Program-made: the position numbers and the translations under genes
The notes under the pieces: generated by a model
Told to the model about the DNA's origin: nothing
Database searches by the model: none
Seen by the model: the letters and a program-made list of their open reading frames with translations, nothing else
In this document: positions 1-10,486 of the stretch, piece by piece
Layout: each line of letters starts with the position of its first letter
Numbering within the stretch: position 1 is the first letter of the stretch
Assembly: GCF_020615455.1 (NCBI RefSeq)
Contig: NC_059216.1
Location: 21,215,379 to 21,279,378 of the forward strand
Direction: 5' to 3'
Source: Coregonus clupeaformis
Taxonomy: Eukaryota > Chordata > Actinopteri > Salmoniformes > Salmonidae
Length of the DNA: 64,000 nt

Positions 1-60
1 CAAAAGGTCATCTGTGGATATTAATGCAAAACTTTACTAGAGGCTGCAAGAAAAAGAGGC

Positions 61-1020
61 TATCTTATGAACAGTGAACAGAGAACAGGGAACATTGAAC
101 AGGGAACATTGAACAGAGAGCAGGGAACATTGAACAGGGAACAGTGAACAGTGAACAGGGAACATTGAACAGGGAACAGGGAACATTGAACAGGGAACAG
201 GGAACAGTGAACAGTGAACAGAGAGCAGGGAACATTGAACAGGGAACAGGGAACATTGAACAGGGAACAGGGAACAGTGAACAGTGAACAGTGAACAGGG
301 AACAGGGAACAGGGAACATTGAACAGGGAACAGGGAACAGGGAACAGGGAACATTGAACAGGGAACAGGGAACAGGAAACAGTGAACAGTGAACAGTGAA
401 CAGGGAACAGGGAACAGGGAACATTGAACAGGGAACAGGGAACAGGGAACATTGAACAGGGAACAGGGAACAGGGAACATTGAACAGTGAACAGTGAACA
501 GGGAACAGGGAACATTGAACAGGGAACAGGGAACAGGGAACAGGGAACATTGAACAGGGAACAGGGAACAGGGAACAGGGAACAGGGAACAGGGAACATG
601 ACACAGGAAACAGGACATAGGACACAGGAAACAGGAAATAGGATACAGGACACATGGCACAGGAAACAGGAACGAGTGAACAGGACACAGGGAACAAGAC
701 ATAGTGAACACGACACAGGAAACAGGACACAGGGAACAGGACACAGTGAACAGGACACAGTGAACAGGACACAGGGAACAGGACACAAGGAACAGGACAC
801 AGGGAACAGTACACAGGGAACAGGACACAGAGAACAGGACACAGAGAACAGAGAACAGGGAACAGGACACAGAGAACAGAGAACAGGGAACAGGGAACAA
901 GACACAGAGCACAGAGAACACGGAACAGGACACATTGAACAGGACACAGGGAACAGGACACAGGGAACAGGACACAGGGAACAGGACACAGGGAACAGGA
1001 CACAGTGAACAGGACACAGT
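61..1020. repeat. 7-bp minisatellite (GAACAGG family)
   Basis: This is a tandem array of heptamers, mainly GAACAGG, GAACATT and GAACAGT. From about 600 onward the pattern changes to a 14-bp dimer that alternates GAACAGG-like and ACACAGG-like heptamers. Long open frames exist on both strands (over 300 codons on the minus strand, Cys/Pro/Ser/Leu-rich). They are by-products of a short unit without stop codons, and I see no reason to call a gene. Confidence 0.95.
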
Positions 1021-1431
1021 GTACTACTGGGATATGGATAAATATGGAGGTTCCAATTATTTGGGTCATTTGAATGTAACCCTCATATTTCTCGAAACCA
1101 ATGAGCTTACTATTACCGATATATCTTATTTTTTGCTGGAAACGCTCTGCAGAGGGTAATTGAAGAGCCAGTGATGATTAGTTAGGCTTTTGAACAACTT
1201 CTTCACGATACTTTCGGCCAAATTTGCACTCATAGCATATTATCACCTTGTATTTCATCCACTTGTAGCCTGCGAGGGGAGAAACAAGCTTGATCTAATA
1301 ACATAACACGGAGGTTCCTTGAAATTTATTTATTCTCCAAAGTGAAGTCAAACCAGAGTAGGTGTTGAGGACGTAATTAAGTATCAAAATGAAACGTTGG
1401 TCTTTACCATCTTTTTATAAAACATCTTAGT
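1021..1431. other. Unique-looking sequence, no gene seen
   Basis: AT-rich sequence between the heptamer array and the nested repeat. No coding frame of note, no RNA gene and no repeat ends recognised. Confidence 0.5.
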
Positions 1432-1670
1432 TGTGTTCGAATACTCCTATTAACCGCACTAAATGTACTATTTGTGACGTACATTTAGTATGTAGTATGT
1501 TTATTAGTCATAGTATGGATATAGTTATTATGCCAAAGGTTCCCGGATGTCATACTACATTCGCCAAAATACAAAGTATACAAGGAGTGGACACTATTTT
1601 CGTACTTTTAGGGCCCATAATGCAATTCTTCAGAAAATGGGCGTGGCTTCACAACGTTTTCAGATTTAAC

Positions 1671-2477
1671 TGTTTGTAAATTCAATATGGGGTGCCAGAG
1701 TGCGCTCTGGGCTTTCGTAAATTCTGAGCGTTGTCAGATTGTCCGTTCGTAAATTCAGAGAGTTTCGCTCTCTGAGCACACACTGGACGCTCTGGCCGAG
1801 GAGTAGGGTTGATCTGAGTTTTCTGACCTCCCAATGGCAGTCAAGCACCCAAGCTAACTGACTAACGTTGGCTAGCTTGCTAGCTACTTCCAGACACAAA
1901 TAAGAGAACACCTCACTCTGACCATTTTACTTGCTCTAGCAGAGCTGGTTAGGCTGTTTTCATGTTATTTACATTCACATTTGTGTCGTTTAGCAGACGC
2001 TCTTATCCAGAGCGACTTACAGTTAGTGAGTGCATACATTGTTTTTCATACCGCCCCATGGGAATCGAACCCACAACCCTGGCGTTGGAAACGCCATGCT
2101 CTACCAACTGAGCTACATCCCCGCCGGCCATTCCCTCCCCTACCCTGGACGACACTGGGCCAATTGTGCGCCGCCCCATAGGTCTCCCGGTCGCGGCCGG
2201 CTACGACAGAGCCTGGATTCGAATCAGGATCCCTAGTGGCACAGCTAGCACTGCGATGCAGTGCCTTAGACCACTCGGGAGGCATGTTATCCAGAGCGTT
2301 GGTGACTGTAACTGTGCTGCTGGCAACAATTGAATTACGCTTTTTTGCCGATGTTTACTGACACCGGCCATATTCAACGGGTGTTGAGCGTTCGTAAATT
2401 CGTCAGTTATTCTGCGCTCTTGCACACTCAAAAGAGAGTGCTCTGAAATCAGAGTACAGTGTGAATTTACGAACGCA
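1671..2477. mobile_element. Inner inverted-repeat (hAT-like MITE) element
   Basis: The left end (TGTTTGTAAATTCA, 1671-1684) and right end (TGAATTTACGAACG, from 2462) are imperfect inverted repeats. The motif CGTTCGTAAATTC recurs inside at about 1745 and 2391. Short GC-rich inverted pieces such as CAGAGTGCGCTCTG and GAGAGTTTCGCTCTC lie near the left end. No transposase frame is present. It is a probable non-autonomous DNA transposon; the hAT assignment is a guess. Confidence 0.4.
1969..2282 (-). mobile_element. Dimeric tRNA-derived SINE
   Basis: Read on the minus strand, it begins with a tRNA-like head (CCTCCCGAGTGGTCTAAGG, then an A/B-box-bearing region with GATTCGAATCC at about 2215-2226). 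It continues through a GC-rich body into a second tRNA-like block (TAGCTCAGTTGGTAGAGC, then GGGTTCGATTCCC) and ends in the teleost SINE tail (GTCGCTCTGGATAAGAGCG). Perfect 8-bp target duplications, CATGTTAT, flank it at 1961-1968 and 2283-2290. The two tRNA-like blocks make it a composite SINE. Open frames across it are translations of tRNA sequence and not genes. Confidence 0.9.
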
Positions 2478-2857
2478 ACCTATTGACTTGATTATTCATG
2501 TAATTCTTAGCTTAGCTAAGTGGTATAGTTGTTTTGCGTTCTTAATGGCCATTGTTAATGAAGTCGTAAGATGTCTAACTAGTAATTTGTTGTGCTAACA
2601 AGCTAGCAAGAAGTTGCATAGCAACAGCATCAACTTCCGGTAGACAGGCGAAGCGCTAGTACACTCAACTGAAAGGATACCGTTCGTTTACAGTATACTA
2701 AAATGAACTAATAATATATAGTATGTAGTATGTACTCATTAAGTATTTGTATACAGTGTGATAGTATGGGTATTCGAACACAGCTCTTGTCTGACCGGAC
2801 CAGACTGCAGTGGCTATAAATGACAGCAAAGCATATGTCTTGGTAATAATACATATA

Positions 2858-4451
2858 CAGTGGGGAAAAAAAGTATTTAGTCAGCCACCAATTGTGCAAG
2901 TTCTCCCACTTAAAAAGATGAGAGAGGCCTGTAATTTTCATCATAGGTACACGTCAACTATGACAGACAAATTGAGGAAAAAAAATCCAGAAAATCCCAT
3001 TGTAGGATTTTTAATGAATTTATTTGCAAATTATGGTGGAAAATAAGTATTTGGTCACCTACAAACAAGCAAGATTTCTGGCTCTCACAGACCTGTAACT
3101 TCTTCTTTCAGAGGCTCCTCTGTCCTCCACTCGTTACCTGTATTAATGGCACCTGTTTGAACTTGTTATCAGTATACAATACACCTGTCCACAACCTCAA
3201 ACAGTCACACTCCAAACTTCACAATGGCCAAGACCAAAGAGCTGTCAAAGGACACCAAAAACAAAATTGTAGACCTGCACCAGGCTGGGAAGACTGAATC
3301 TGCAATAGGTAAGCAGCTTGGTTTGAAGAAATCAACTGTGGGAGCAATTATTAGGAAATGGAAGACATACAAGACCACTGATAATCTCCCTCGATCTGGG
3401 GCTCCACGCAAGATCTCACCCCGTGGGGTCAAAATGATCACAAGAACGGTGAGCAAAAATCCCAGAACCACACAGGGGGACCTAGTGAATGACCTGCAGA
3501 GAGCTGGGACCAAAGTAACAAAGCCAACCATCAGTAACACACTACGCCGCCAGGGACTCAAATCCTGCAGTGCGAGACGTGTCCCCCTGCTTAAGCCAGT
3601 ACATGTCCAGGCCCGTCTGAAGTGCATTTGGATGATCCAGAAAAGGATTGGGAGAATGTCATATGGTCAGATGAAACCAAAATATAACTTTTTGGTAAAA
3701 ACTCAACTCGTCATGTTTGGAGGACAAAGAATGCTGAGTTGCATCCAAAGAACACCATACCTACTGTGAAGCATGGGGTTGGAAACATCATGCTTTGGGG
3801 CTGTTTTTCTGCAAAGGGACCAGGACGACTGATCCGTGTAAAGGAAATAATGAATGGGGCCATGTATCGTGAAATTTTGAGTGAAACCCTCCTTCCATCA
3901 GCAAGGGCATTGAAGATGAAACGTGGCTGGGTCTTTCAGCATGACAATGATCCCAAACACACCGCCCGGGCAACGAAGGAGTGGCTTCGTAAGAAGCATT
4001 TCAAGGTCCTGGAGTGGCCTAGCCAGTCTCCAGATCTCAACCCCATAGAAAATCTTTGGAGGGGAGTTGAAAGTCTGTGTTGCCCAGCGACAGCCCCAAA
4101 ACATCACTGCTCTAGAGGAGATCTGCATGGAGGAATGGGACAAAATACCAGCAACAGTGTGTGAAAACCTTGTGAAGACTTACAGAAAACGTTTGACCTG
4201 TGTCATTGCCAACAAAGGGTATATAACAAAGTATTGAGAAACTTTTGTTATTGACCAAATACTTATTTTCCACCATCATATGCCAATAAATTCATAAAAA
4301 ATCCTACAATGTGATTTTCTGGATTTTTTTTTCTCATTTTGTCTGTCATAGTTGACGTGTACCTATGATGAAAATTACAGGCCTCTCTCATCTTTTTAAG
4401 TGGGAGAACTTGCACAATTGGTGGCTGACTAAATACTTTTTTTCCCCACTG
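2858..4451 (+). mobile_element. Tc1/mariner element, family A (degenerate copy)
   Basis: Terminal inverted repeats start CAGTGGGGAAAAAAAGTATT at 2858 and end with its complement at 4451. They are flanked by the TA target duplication at 2856-2857 and 4452-4453, diagnostic of the Tc1/mariner superfamily. The inverted repeats extend about 190 bp inward (2858-3050 against 4258-4451). The element is 1,594 bp, the usual full length for fish Tc1 elements, and carries one decayed transposase. Confidence 0.95.
3224..4237 (+). pseudogene. Tc1-type transposase, family A, disrupted
   Basis: Cut-and-paste DNA transposase that would bind the terminal repeats of its own element and insert at TA. The start ATG at 3224 opens MAKTKELSKDTK. 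Two helix-turn-helix segments follow (around QLGLKKSTVGAI and KPTISNTLRRQGLKS), joined by a basic PRSGAPRK linker. The DD34E catalytic part is broken in at least three places. A small deletion (about 10 bp relative to the copy near 48.6 kb) shifts the frame after residue ~133. A TAA stands just after the first catalytic Asp motif (WSDETK), where the 48.6-kb copy has a Glu codon. An extra G shifts the frame after ENLWR. The second Asp (HDNDPKH) and the Glu (LNPIENLW) remain readable in the frame opening at 3739. The natural stop of the family, after TKY, is at 4235-4237. It is non-functional. Confidence 0.93.
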
Positions 4452-4453
4452 TA

Positions 4454-4910
4454 TGTGAGACAGTGACACTTGCTTTTCCAGTGACTAAAATGTTTAATAT
4501 GTTTTTGGTATCCAGAGTACCCTTAATATCAAAATGAGGTAAGAGTTACTGCTTGAGAGCACAGACAAAAGCCAAAAGAATAGCCTACATAGGCCTAAAC
4601 ACCTACAAATAATTACAATGCATTAAAAGTTAAGCTCCCTCCCTTGAGTGTGTCGGATATATCCCATTTCACAAAGAAACAATTTGTGCGAGAGCAAAAA
4701 CATGACCTGCTCATGTTAAGTATGCAAATCGTATATGTACAGTAAAAGGGGTTATCACCTAGCACTTTAGATGCTGTTGATTATGCTGTTACTGATTCAT
4801 CTCATCAAAGGGGAAAGACAGAACAAGTCGATACAGATTTCATCCCTTAGGCATTTGATTCAGCTGTGATTGCTGTTGCTTCACCACCATGGCGCCATGT
4901 GTGCATATCA
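4454..4910. other. Unique-looking sequence, no gene seen
   Basis: Follows the Tc1 element. No coding frame, RNA gene or repeat termini recognised. Confidence 0.5.
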
Positions 4911-5015
4911 AAATTAAATCACATTTTTTAATTTGTCACATGCACCGAATACAACGGGTGTAGACTTTACCATAAATGCTTGCTTACGAACCCTTTCCCA
5001 ACAACACAGTAAAAC
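4911..5015 (-). mobile_element. LINE 3'-end fragment
   Basis: The stretch TTTGTCACATGCACCGAATA followed by CAACGGGTGTAGAC matches, in the same orientation, the 3' end of the LINE at 18609-19671 (GGTCACATGCGCCGAATA...). About 100 bp survive. It abuts the 21-bp minisatellite, which may have grown out of its flank. Confidence 0.75.
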
Positions 5016-5039
5016 AATTATAGTAAGACAAGAATAATA

Positions 5040-8000
5040 AAATACACCAGAATGGAGCTAAAATCCACAAGAATGGAGCTAAACTACACAAGAAAGGAGC
5101 TGTGTAAACACCAGAATGGAGCTAAAATCCACAAGAATGGAGCTAAACTCCACAAGAATGGAGCTAAACTACACAAGAATGGAGCTAAAATCCACAAGAA
5201 TGGTGCAAAAATCCACCAGAATGGAGCTAAAATATATCAGAATGGACCTAAAATACACAAGAATGGAGCTAAAATACACCGGAATGGAGCTAAAATACAC
5301 AAAAATGGAGCTAAAATACACCAGAATGGAGCTAAAATACACAAGAATGGAGCTAAAATACACCAGAATCGAGCTAAAACACACAGGAATGGAGCTAAAA
5401 TACACCAGAATGGAGCTAAAATACACAAGAATGGAGTTAAAATACACCAGAATGGAGCTAAAATACACCAGAATGGAGCTAAATGACACAAGAATGGAGC
5501 TAAAATCCACAAGAATGGAGCTAAAATCCACAAGAATGGAGCTAAAATCCACAAGAATGGAGCTAAAATACACCAGAATGGAGCTAAAATACACCAGAAT
5601 GGAGCTAAAATCCACAAGAATGGAGCTAAAATACACCGGAATCGAGCTAAAACACAAAGGAATGGAGCTAAAATACACCAGAATGGAGCTAAAATCCACA
5701 AGAATGGAGCTAAAATACACCAGAATGGAGCTAAACTACACAAGAATGGAGCTAAAATCCACAAGAATGGTGCAAAAATCCACCAGAATGGAGCTAAAAT
5801 ATATCAGAATTGAGCTAAAATACACAAGAATGGAGCTAAAATACACCGGAATCGAGCTAAAACACAAAGGAATGGAGCTAAAATACACCAGAATGGAGCC
5901 AAAATCCACAAGAATGGAGCTAAAATACACCAGAATGGAGCTAAACTACACAAGAATGGAGCTAAAATCCACAAGAATGGTGCAAAAATCCAACAGAATG
6001 GAGCTAAAATATATCAGAATGGAGCTAAAACACACAAGAATGGAGCTAAAATACACCGGAATGGAGCTAAAATACACAAGAATGGAGCTAAAATACACCA
6101 GAATGGAGCTAAACTACACAAGAAAGGAGCTGTGTAAACACCCAGAATGGAGCTAAAACCACAAGAATGGAGCTAAACTCCACAAGAATGGAGCTAAACT
6201 ACACAAGAATGGAGCTAAAATCCACAAGAATGGTGCAAAAATCCACCAGAATGGAGCTAAAATATATCAGAATGGAGCTAAAATACACAAGAATGGAGCT
6301 AAAATACACCGGAATGGAGCTAAAATACACAAGAATGGAGCTAAAATACACCAGATTGGAGCTAAAATACAAAAGAATGGAGCTAAAATACACCAGAATG
6401 GAGCTAAAACACACAGGAATGGAGCTAAAATACACCAGAATGGAGCTAAAATACACAAGAATGGAGTTAAAATACACCAGAATGGAGCTAAAATACACCA
6501 GAATGGAGCTAAATGACACAAGAATGGAGCTAAAATCCACAAGAATGGAGCTAAAATCCACAAGAATGGAGCTAAAATCCACCAGAATGGAGCTAAAATA
6601 CACCAGAATGGAGCTAAAATCCACAAGAATGGAGCTAAAATACACCAGAATGGAGCTAAAATACACCAGAATGGAGCTAAAATCCACAAGAATGGAGCTA
6701 AAATACACCAGAATCGAGCTAAAACACAAAGGAATGGAGGTAAAATACATCAGAATGGAGCTAAAATACACCAGAATAGAGCTAAAATCCACAAGAATGG
6801 AGCTAAACTACACAAGAAAGGAGCTGTGTAAACACCAGAATGGAGCTAAAATCCACAAGAATGGAGCTAAACTCCACAAGAATGGAGCTAAACTACACAA
6901 GAATGGAGCTAAAATCCACAAGAATGTGCAAAAATCCACCAGAATGGAGCTAAAATATATCAGAATGGAGCTAAAATACACAAGAATGGAGCTAAAATAC
7001 ACCAGAATGGAGCTAAAATACACAAGAATGGAGCTAAAATACACCAGAATGGAGCTAAAATACACAAGAATGGAGCTAAAATACACCAGAATCGAGCTAA
7101 AACACACAGGAATGGAGCTAAAATACACCAGAATGGAGCTAAGATACACAAGAATGGAGTTAAAATACACCAGAATGGAGCTAAAATACACCAGAATGGA
7201 GCTAAATGACACAAGAATGGAGCTAAAATCCACAAGAATGGAGCTAAAATCCACAAGAATGGAGCTAAAATACACCATAATGGAGCTAAAATACACCAGA
7301 ATGGAGCTAAAATCCACAAGAATGGAGCTAAAATACACAAGAATGGAGCTAAAATACACCAGAATGGAGCTAAAATCCACAAGAATGGAGCTAAAATACA
7401 CCAGAATCGAGCTAAAACACAAAGGAATGGAGCTAAAATACACCAGAATGGAGCTAAAATACACCAGAATAGAGCTAAAATACACAAGAATGGAGCTAAA
7501 ATACACAAAAATGGAGCTAAAATTACTACCAGAATGGTTCTAAAATACATAAGAATGGATCTAAAATACACAAGAATGGAGCTAAAATACACAAGAATGG
7601 AGTTAAAATACACCAGAATGGAGCTAAAATAAATAAGAATGGAGCTAAAATACACAAGAATGGAGCTAAAATACACAAGAATGGACCTAAAATACACCAG
7701 AATGGAGCTAAAATACACAAGAATGGAGCTAAAATACACCAGAATGGAGCTAAAATACACCAGAATGGAGCTAATTTACACCAGAATGGAGCTAAAATAC
7801 ACCAGAATGGAGCTAAAATATACAAGAATGGAGCTAATATACACCAGAATGGAGCTAAAATACACAAGAATGGAGCCAAAATCCACAAGAATGGAGCTAA
7901 AATACACCAGAATGGAGCTAAACTACACAAGAATGGAGCTAAAATCCACAAGAATGGTGCAAAAATCCACCAGAATGGAGCTAAAATATATCAGAATGGA

Positions 8001-9944
8001 GCTAAAACACACAAGAATGGAGCTAAAATACACCGGAATGGAGCTAAAATACACAAGAATGGAGCTAAAATACACCAGAATGGAGCTAAACTACACAAGA
8101 AAGGAGCTGTGTAAACACCAGAATGGAGCTAAAACCACAAGAATGGAGCTAAACTCCACAAGAATGGAGCTAAACTACACAAGAATGGAGCTAAAATCCA
8201 CAAGAATGGTGCAAAAATCCACCAGAATGGAGCTAAAATATATCAGAATGGAGCTAAAATACACAAGAATGGAGCTAAAATACACCGGAATGGAGCTAAA
8301 ATACACAAGAATGGAGCTAAAATACACCAGATTGGAGCTAAAATACAAAAGAATGGAGCTAAAATACACCAGAATGGAGCTAAAACACACAGGAATGGAG
8401 CTAAAATACACCAGAATGGAGCTAAAATACACAAGAATGGAGTTAAAATACACCAGAATGGAGCTAAAATACACCAGAATGGAGCTAAATGACACAAGAA
8501 TGGAGCTAAAATCCACAAGAATGGAGCTAAAATCCACAAGAATGGAGCTAAAATCCACCAGAATGGAGCTAAAATACACCACAATGGAGCTAAAATCCAC
8601 AAGAATGGAGCTAAAATACACCAGAATGGAGCTAAAATACACCAGAATGGAGCTAAAATCCACAAGAATGGAGCTAAAATACACCAGAATCGAGCTAAAA
8701 CACAAAGGAATGGAGCTAAAATACATCAGAATGGAGCTAAAATACACCAGAATAGAGCTAAAATCCACAAGAATGGAGCTAAACTACACAAGAAAGGAGC
8801 TGTGTAAACACCAGAATGGAGCTAAAATCCACAAGAATGGAGCTAAACTCCACAAGAATGGAGCTAAACTACACAAGAATGGAGCTAAAATCCACAAGAA
8901 TGTGCAAAAATCCACCAGAATGGAGCTAAAATATATCAGAATGGAGCTAAAATACACAAGAATGGAGCTAAAATACACCAGAATGGAGCTAAAATACACA
9001 AGAATGGAGCTAAAATACACCAGAATGGAGCTAAAATACACAAGAATGGAGCTAAAATACACCAGAATCGAGCTAAAACACACAGGAATGGAGCTAAAAT
9101 ACACCAGAATGGAGCTAAGATACACAAGAATGGAGTTAAAATACACCAGAATGGAGCTAAAATACACCAGAATGGAGCTAAATGACACAAGAATGGAGCT
9201 AAAATCCACAAGAATGGAGCTAAAATCCACAAGAATGGAGCTAAAATACACCAGAATGGAGCTAAAATACACCAGAATGGAGCTAAAATCCACAAGAATG
9301 GAGCTAAAATACACAAGAATGGAGCTAAAATACACCAGAATGGAGCTAAAATCCACAAGAATGGAGCTAAAATACACCAGAATCGAGCTAAAACACAAAG
9401 GAATGGAGCTAAAATACACCAGAATGGAGCTAAAATACACCAGAATAGAGCTAAAATACACAAGAATGGAGCTAAAATACACAAAAATGGAGCTAAAATT
9501 ACTACCAGAATGGTTCTAAAATACATAAGAATGGATCTAAAATACACAAGAATGGAGCTAAAATACACAAGAATGGAGTTAAAATACACCAGAATGGAGC
9601 TAAAATAAATAAGAATGGAGCTAAAATACACAAGAATGGAGCTAAAATACACAAGAATGGACCTAAAATACACCAGAATGGAGCTAAAATACACAAGAAT
9701 GGAGCTAAAATACACCAGAATGGAGCTAAAATACACCAGAATGGAGCTAATTTACACCAGAATGGAGCTAAAATACACCAGAATGGAGCTAAAATATACA
9801 AGAATGGAGCTAATATACACCAGAATGGAGCTAAAATACACAAGAATGGAGCTAAAATATACAAGAATGGAGCTAATATACACCAGAATGGAGCTAAAAT
9901 ACACAAGAATGGAGCTAAAATACACCAGAATGGAGCTAATATAC
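5040..9944. repeat. 21-bp minisatellite with ~1,977-bp higher-order duplication
   Basis: About 230 tandem copies of a 21-bp unit of the form GCTAAAATACACCAGAATGGA, with variants (ACACAAG, TCCACAAG, CACAGG). Because 21 is a multiple of three and the unit lacks stops in most frames, open frames of up to 626 codons (MELKYTR heptads at 7639-9519) occur on the plus strand, and similar long ones on the minus strand. Frames of identical length recur exactly 1,976 bp apart. There is no start context, domain or intron evidence for a gene, so I do not call one. Confidence 0.95.
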
Positions 9945-10289
9945 TGTCACACCCTGACCTATAGAACTCTTGTTTGTTGAGTCAGGGTGTGGAATTCTAT
10001 GTTATATATTTCTATGTTGCAGTTCTAGGTTGTGTTTTCTATGTTTGGCCGGGTGTGATTCCCAATCAGAGACAGCAGTCGCTCGTTGTCTATGATTGGG
10101 GATCATACTTAAGTAGCCTGGTTGCCTACCTTAGTTGTGGTATCTTGTTCCTGTTAGGCTGGTATGTGTATAGCCCTTTGGACTTCACGTTATGTTGTTT
10201 CTTGTTTTGTTGAATGTTTATTTAGTTAATAAACATGTACGCTTTTCACGCTGCACCTTGGTCCGACCCGTCTCTCAACGTTCGTGACA
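9945..10289 (+). repeat. 5' LTR of LTR element copy 1
   Basis: 345 bp, starting TGTCACACCCTGAC and ending CGTTCGTGACA. A polyadenylation signal AATAAA lies at 10228-10233. The central block CCAATCAGAGACAGC is shared, in orientation, with the LTRs near 54 and 55.6 kb. The border is inferred from the inverted TGTCAC/GTGACA ends and from the paired LTRs of copy 2, because the second LTR of this copy is lost. Confidence 0.75.
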
Positions 10290-10486
10290 GAACATCCCAC
10301 CAAACAAGGACCAAGCAGCGTGGCCAGGAGCAGACATCCTGGACATGGGAGGAGATCCTGGATGGTAAGGGATCTTGGACATGGGAGGAGATCCAGGCTG
10401 GGATGGATCGCCGTCCTTGGGAACAGACAGAGGAAGCCCGGGTAAATGAGGAGCAACGGCGACACCGACGGGGGGGGGGGGGCTAA
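10235..10486 (+). CDS. Short ORF of LTR element, crosses the LTR/internal junction
   Basis: An 83-codon frame whose ATG lies inside the LTR, just after the polyadenylation signal, and which reads through the LTR end at 10289 into the body. Residues HAAPW, RDR, SHQ and TKQR align with the first frame of the copy at 55469-54972 (NAAPW, RDR, SHQ, TKQR). It contains two WTWEEI motifs and ends at a run of 13 G residues followed by TAA. It could be the first part of a gag-like protein or simply the reflection of nucleotide conservation at the junction. I recognise no known domain. Function unknown. Confidence 0.4.
   Translation: MYAFHAAPWSDPSLNVRDRTSHQTRTKQRGQEQTSWTWEEILDGKGSWTWEEIQAGMDRRPWEQTEEARVNEEQRRHRRGGGG

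Larger units (their letters stand above)
1432..2782. mobile_element. Outer inverted-repeat element of a nested insertion
   Basis: The 13-mer TGTGTTCGAATAC at 1432-1444 is repeated perfectly in reverse complement at 2770-2782. Inside both ends lie related short motifs (TAGTATGTAGTATGT at the right, TTTAGTATGTAGTATG at the left). No transposase is visible, so I read it as a non-autonomous DNA element, about 540 bp long once the inner insertion is removed. I could not establish a target duplication, so the exact borders and the superfamily are uncertain. Confidence 0.5.

Noticed and set aside
37..1069. Cys/Pro/Ser/Leu-rich minus-strand ORFs over 300 codons
   Set aside because: Translations of the 7-bp repeat. 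All three frames are open, which is not a coding signature.
2046..2285. 79-codon minus ORF and tRNA-like blocks as tRNA genes
   Set aside because: The sequence is a dimeric SINE with target duplications. The tRNA-like parts lack proper acceptor stems.
7639..9519. 626-codon ORF (MELKYTR)n as a gene
   Set aside because: It is a direct product of the 21-bp minisatellite, with equivalent open frames on the other strand. No start context, domain or non-repeat flank.
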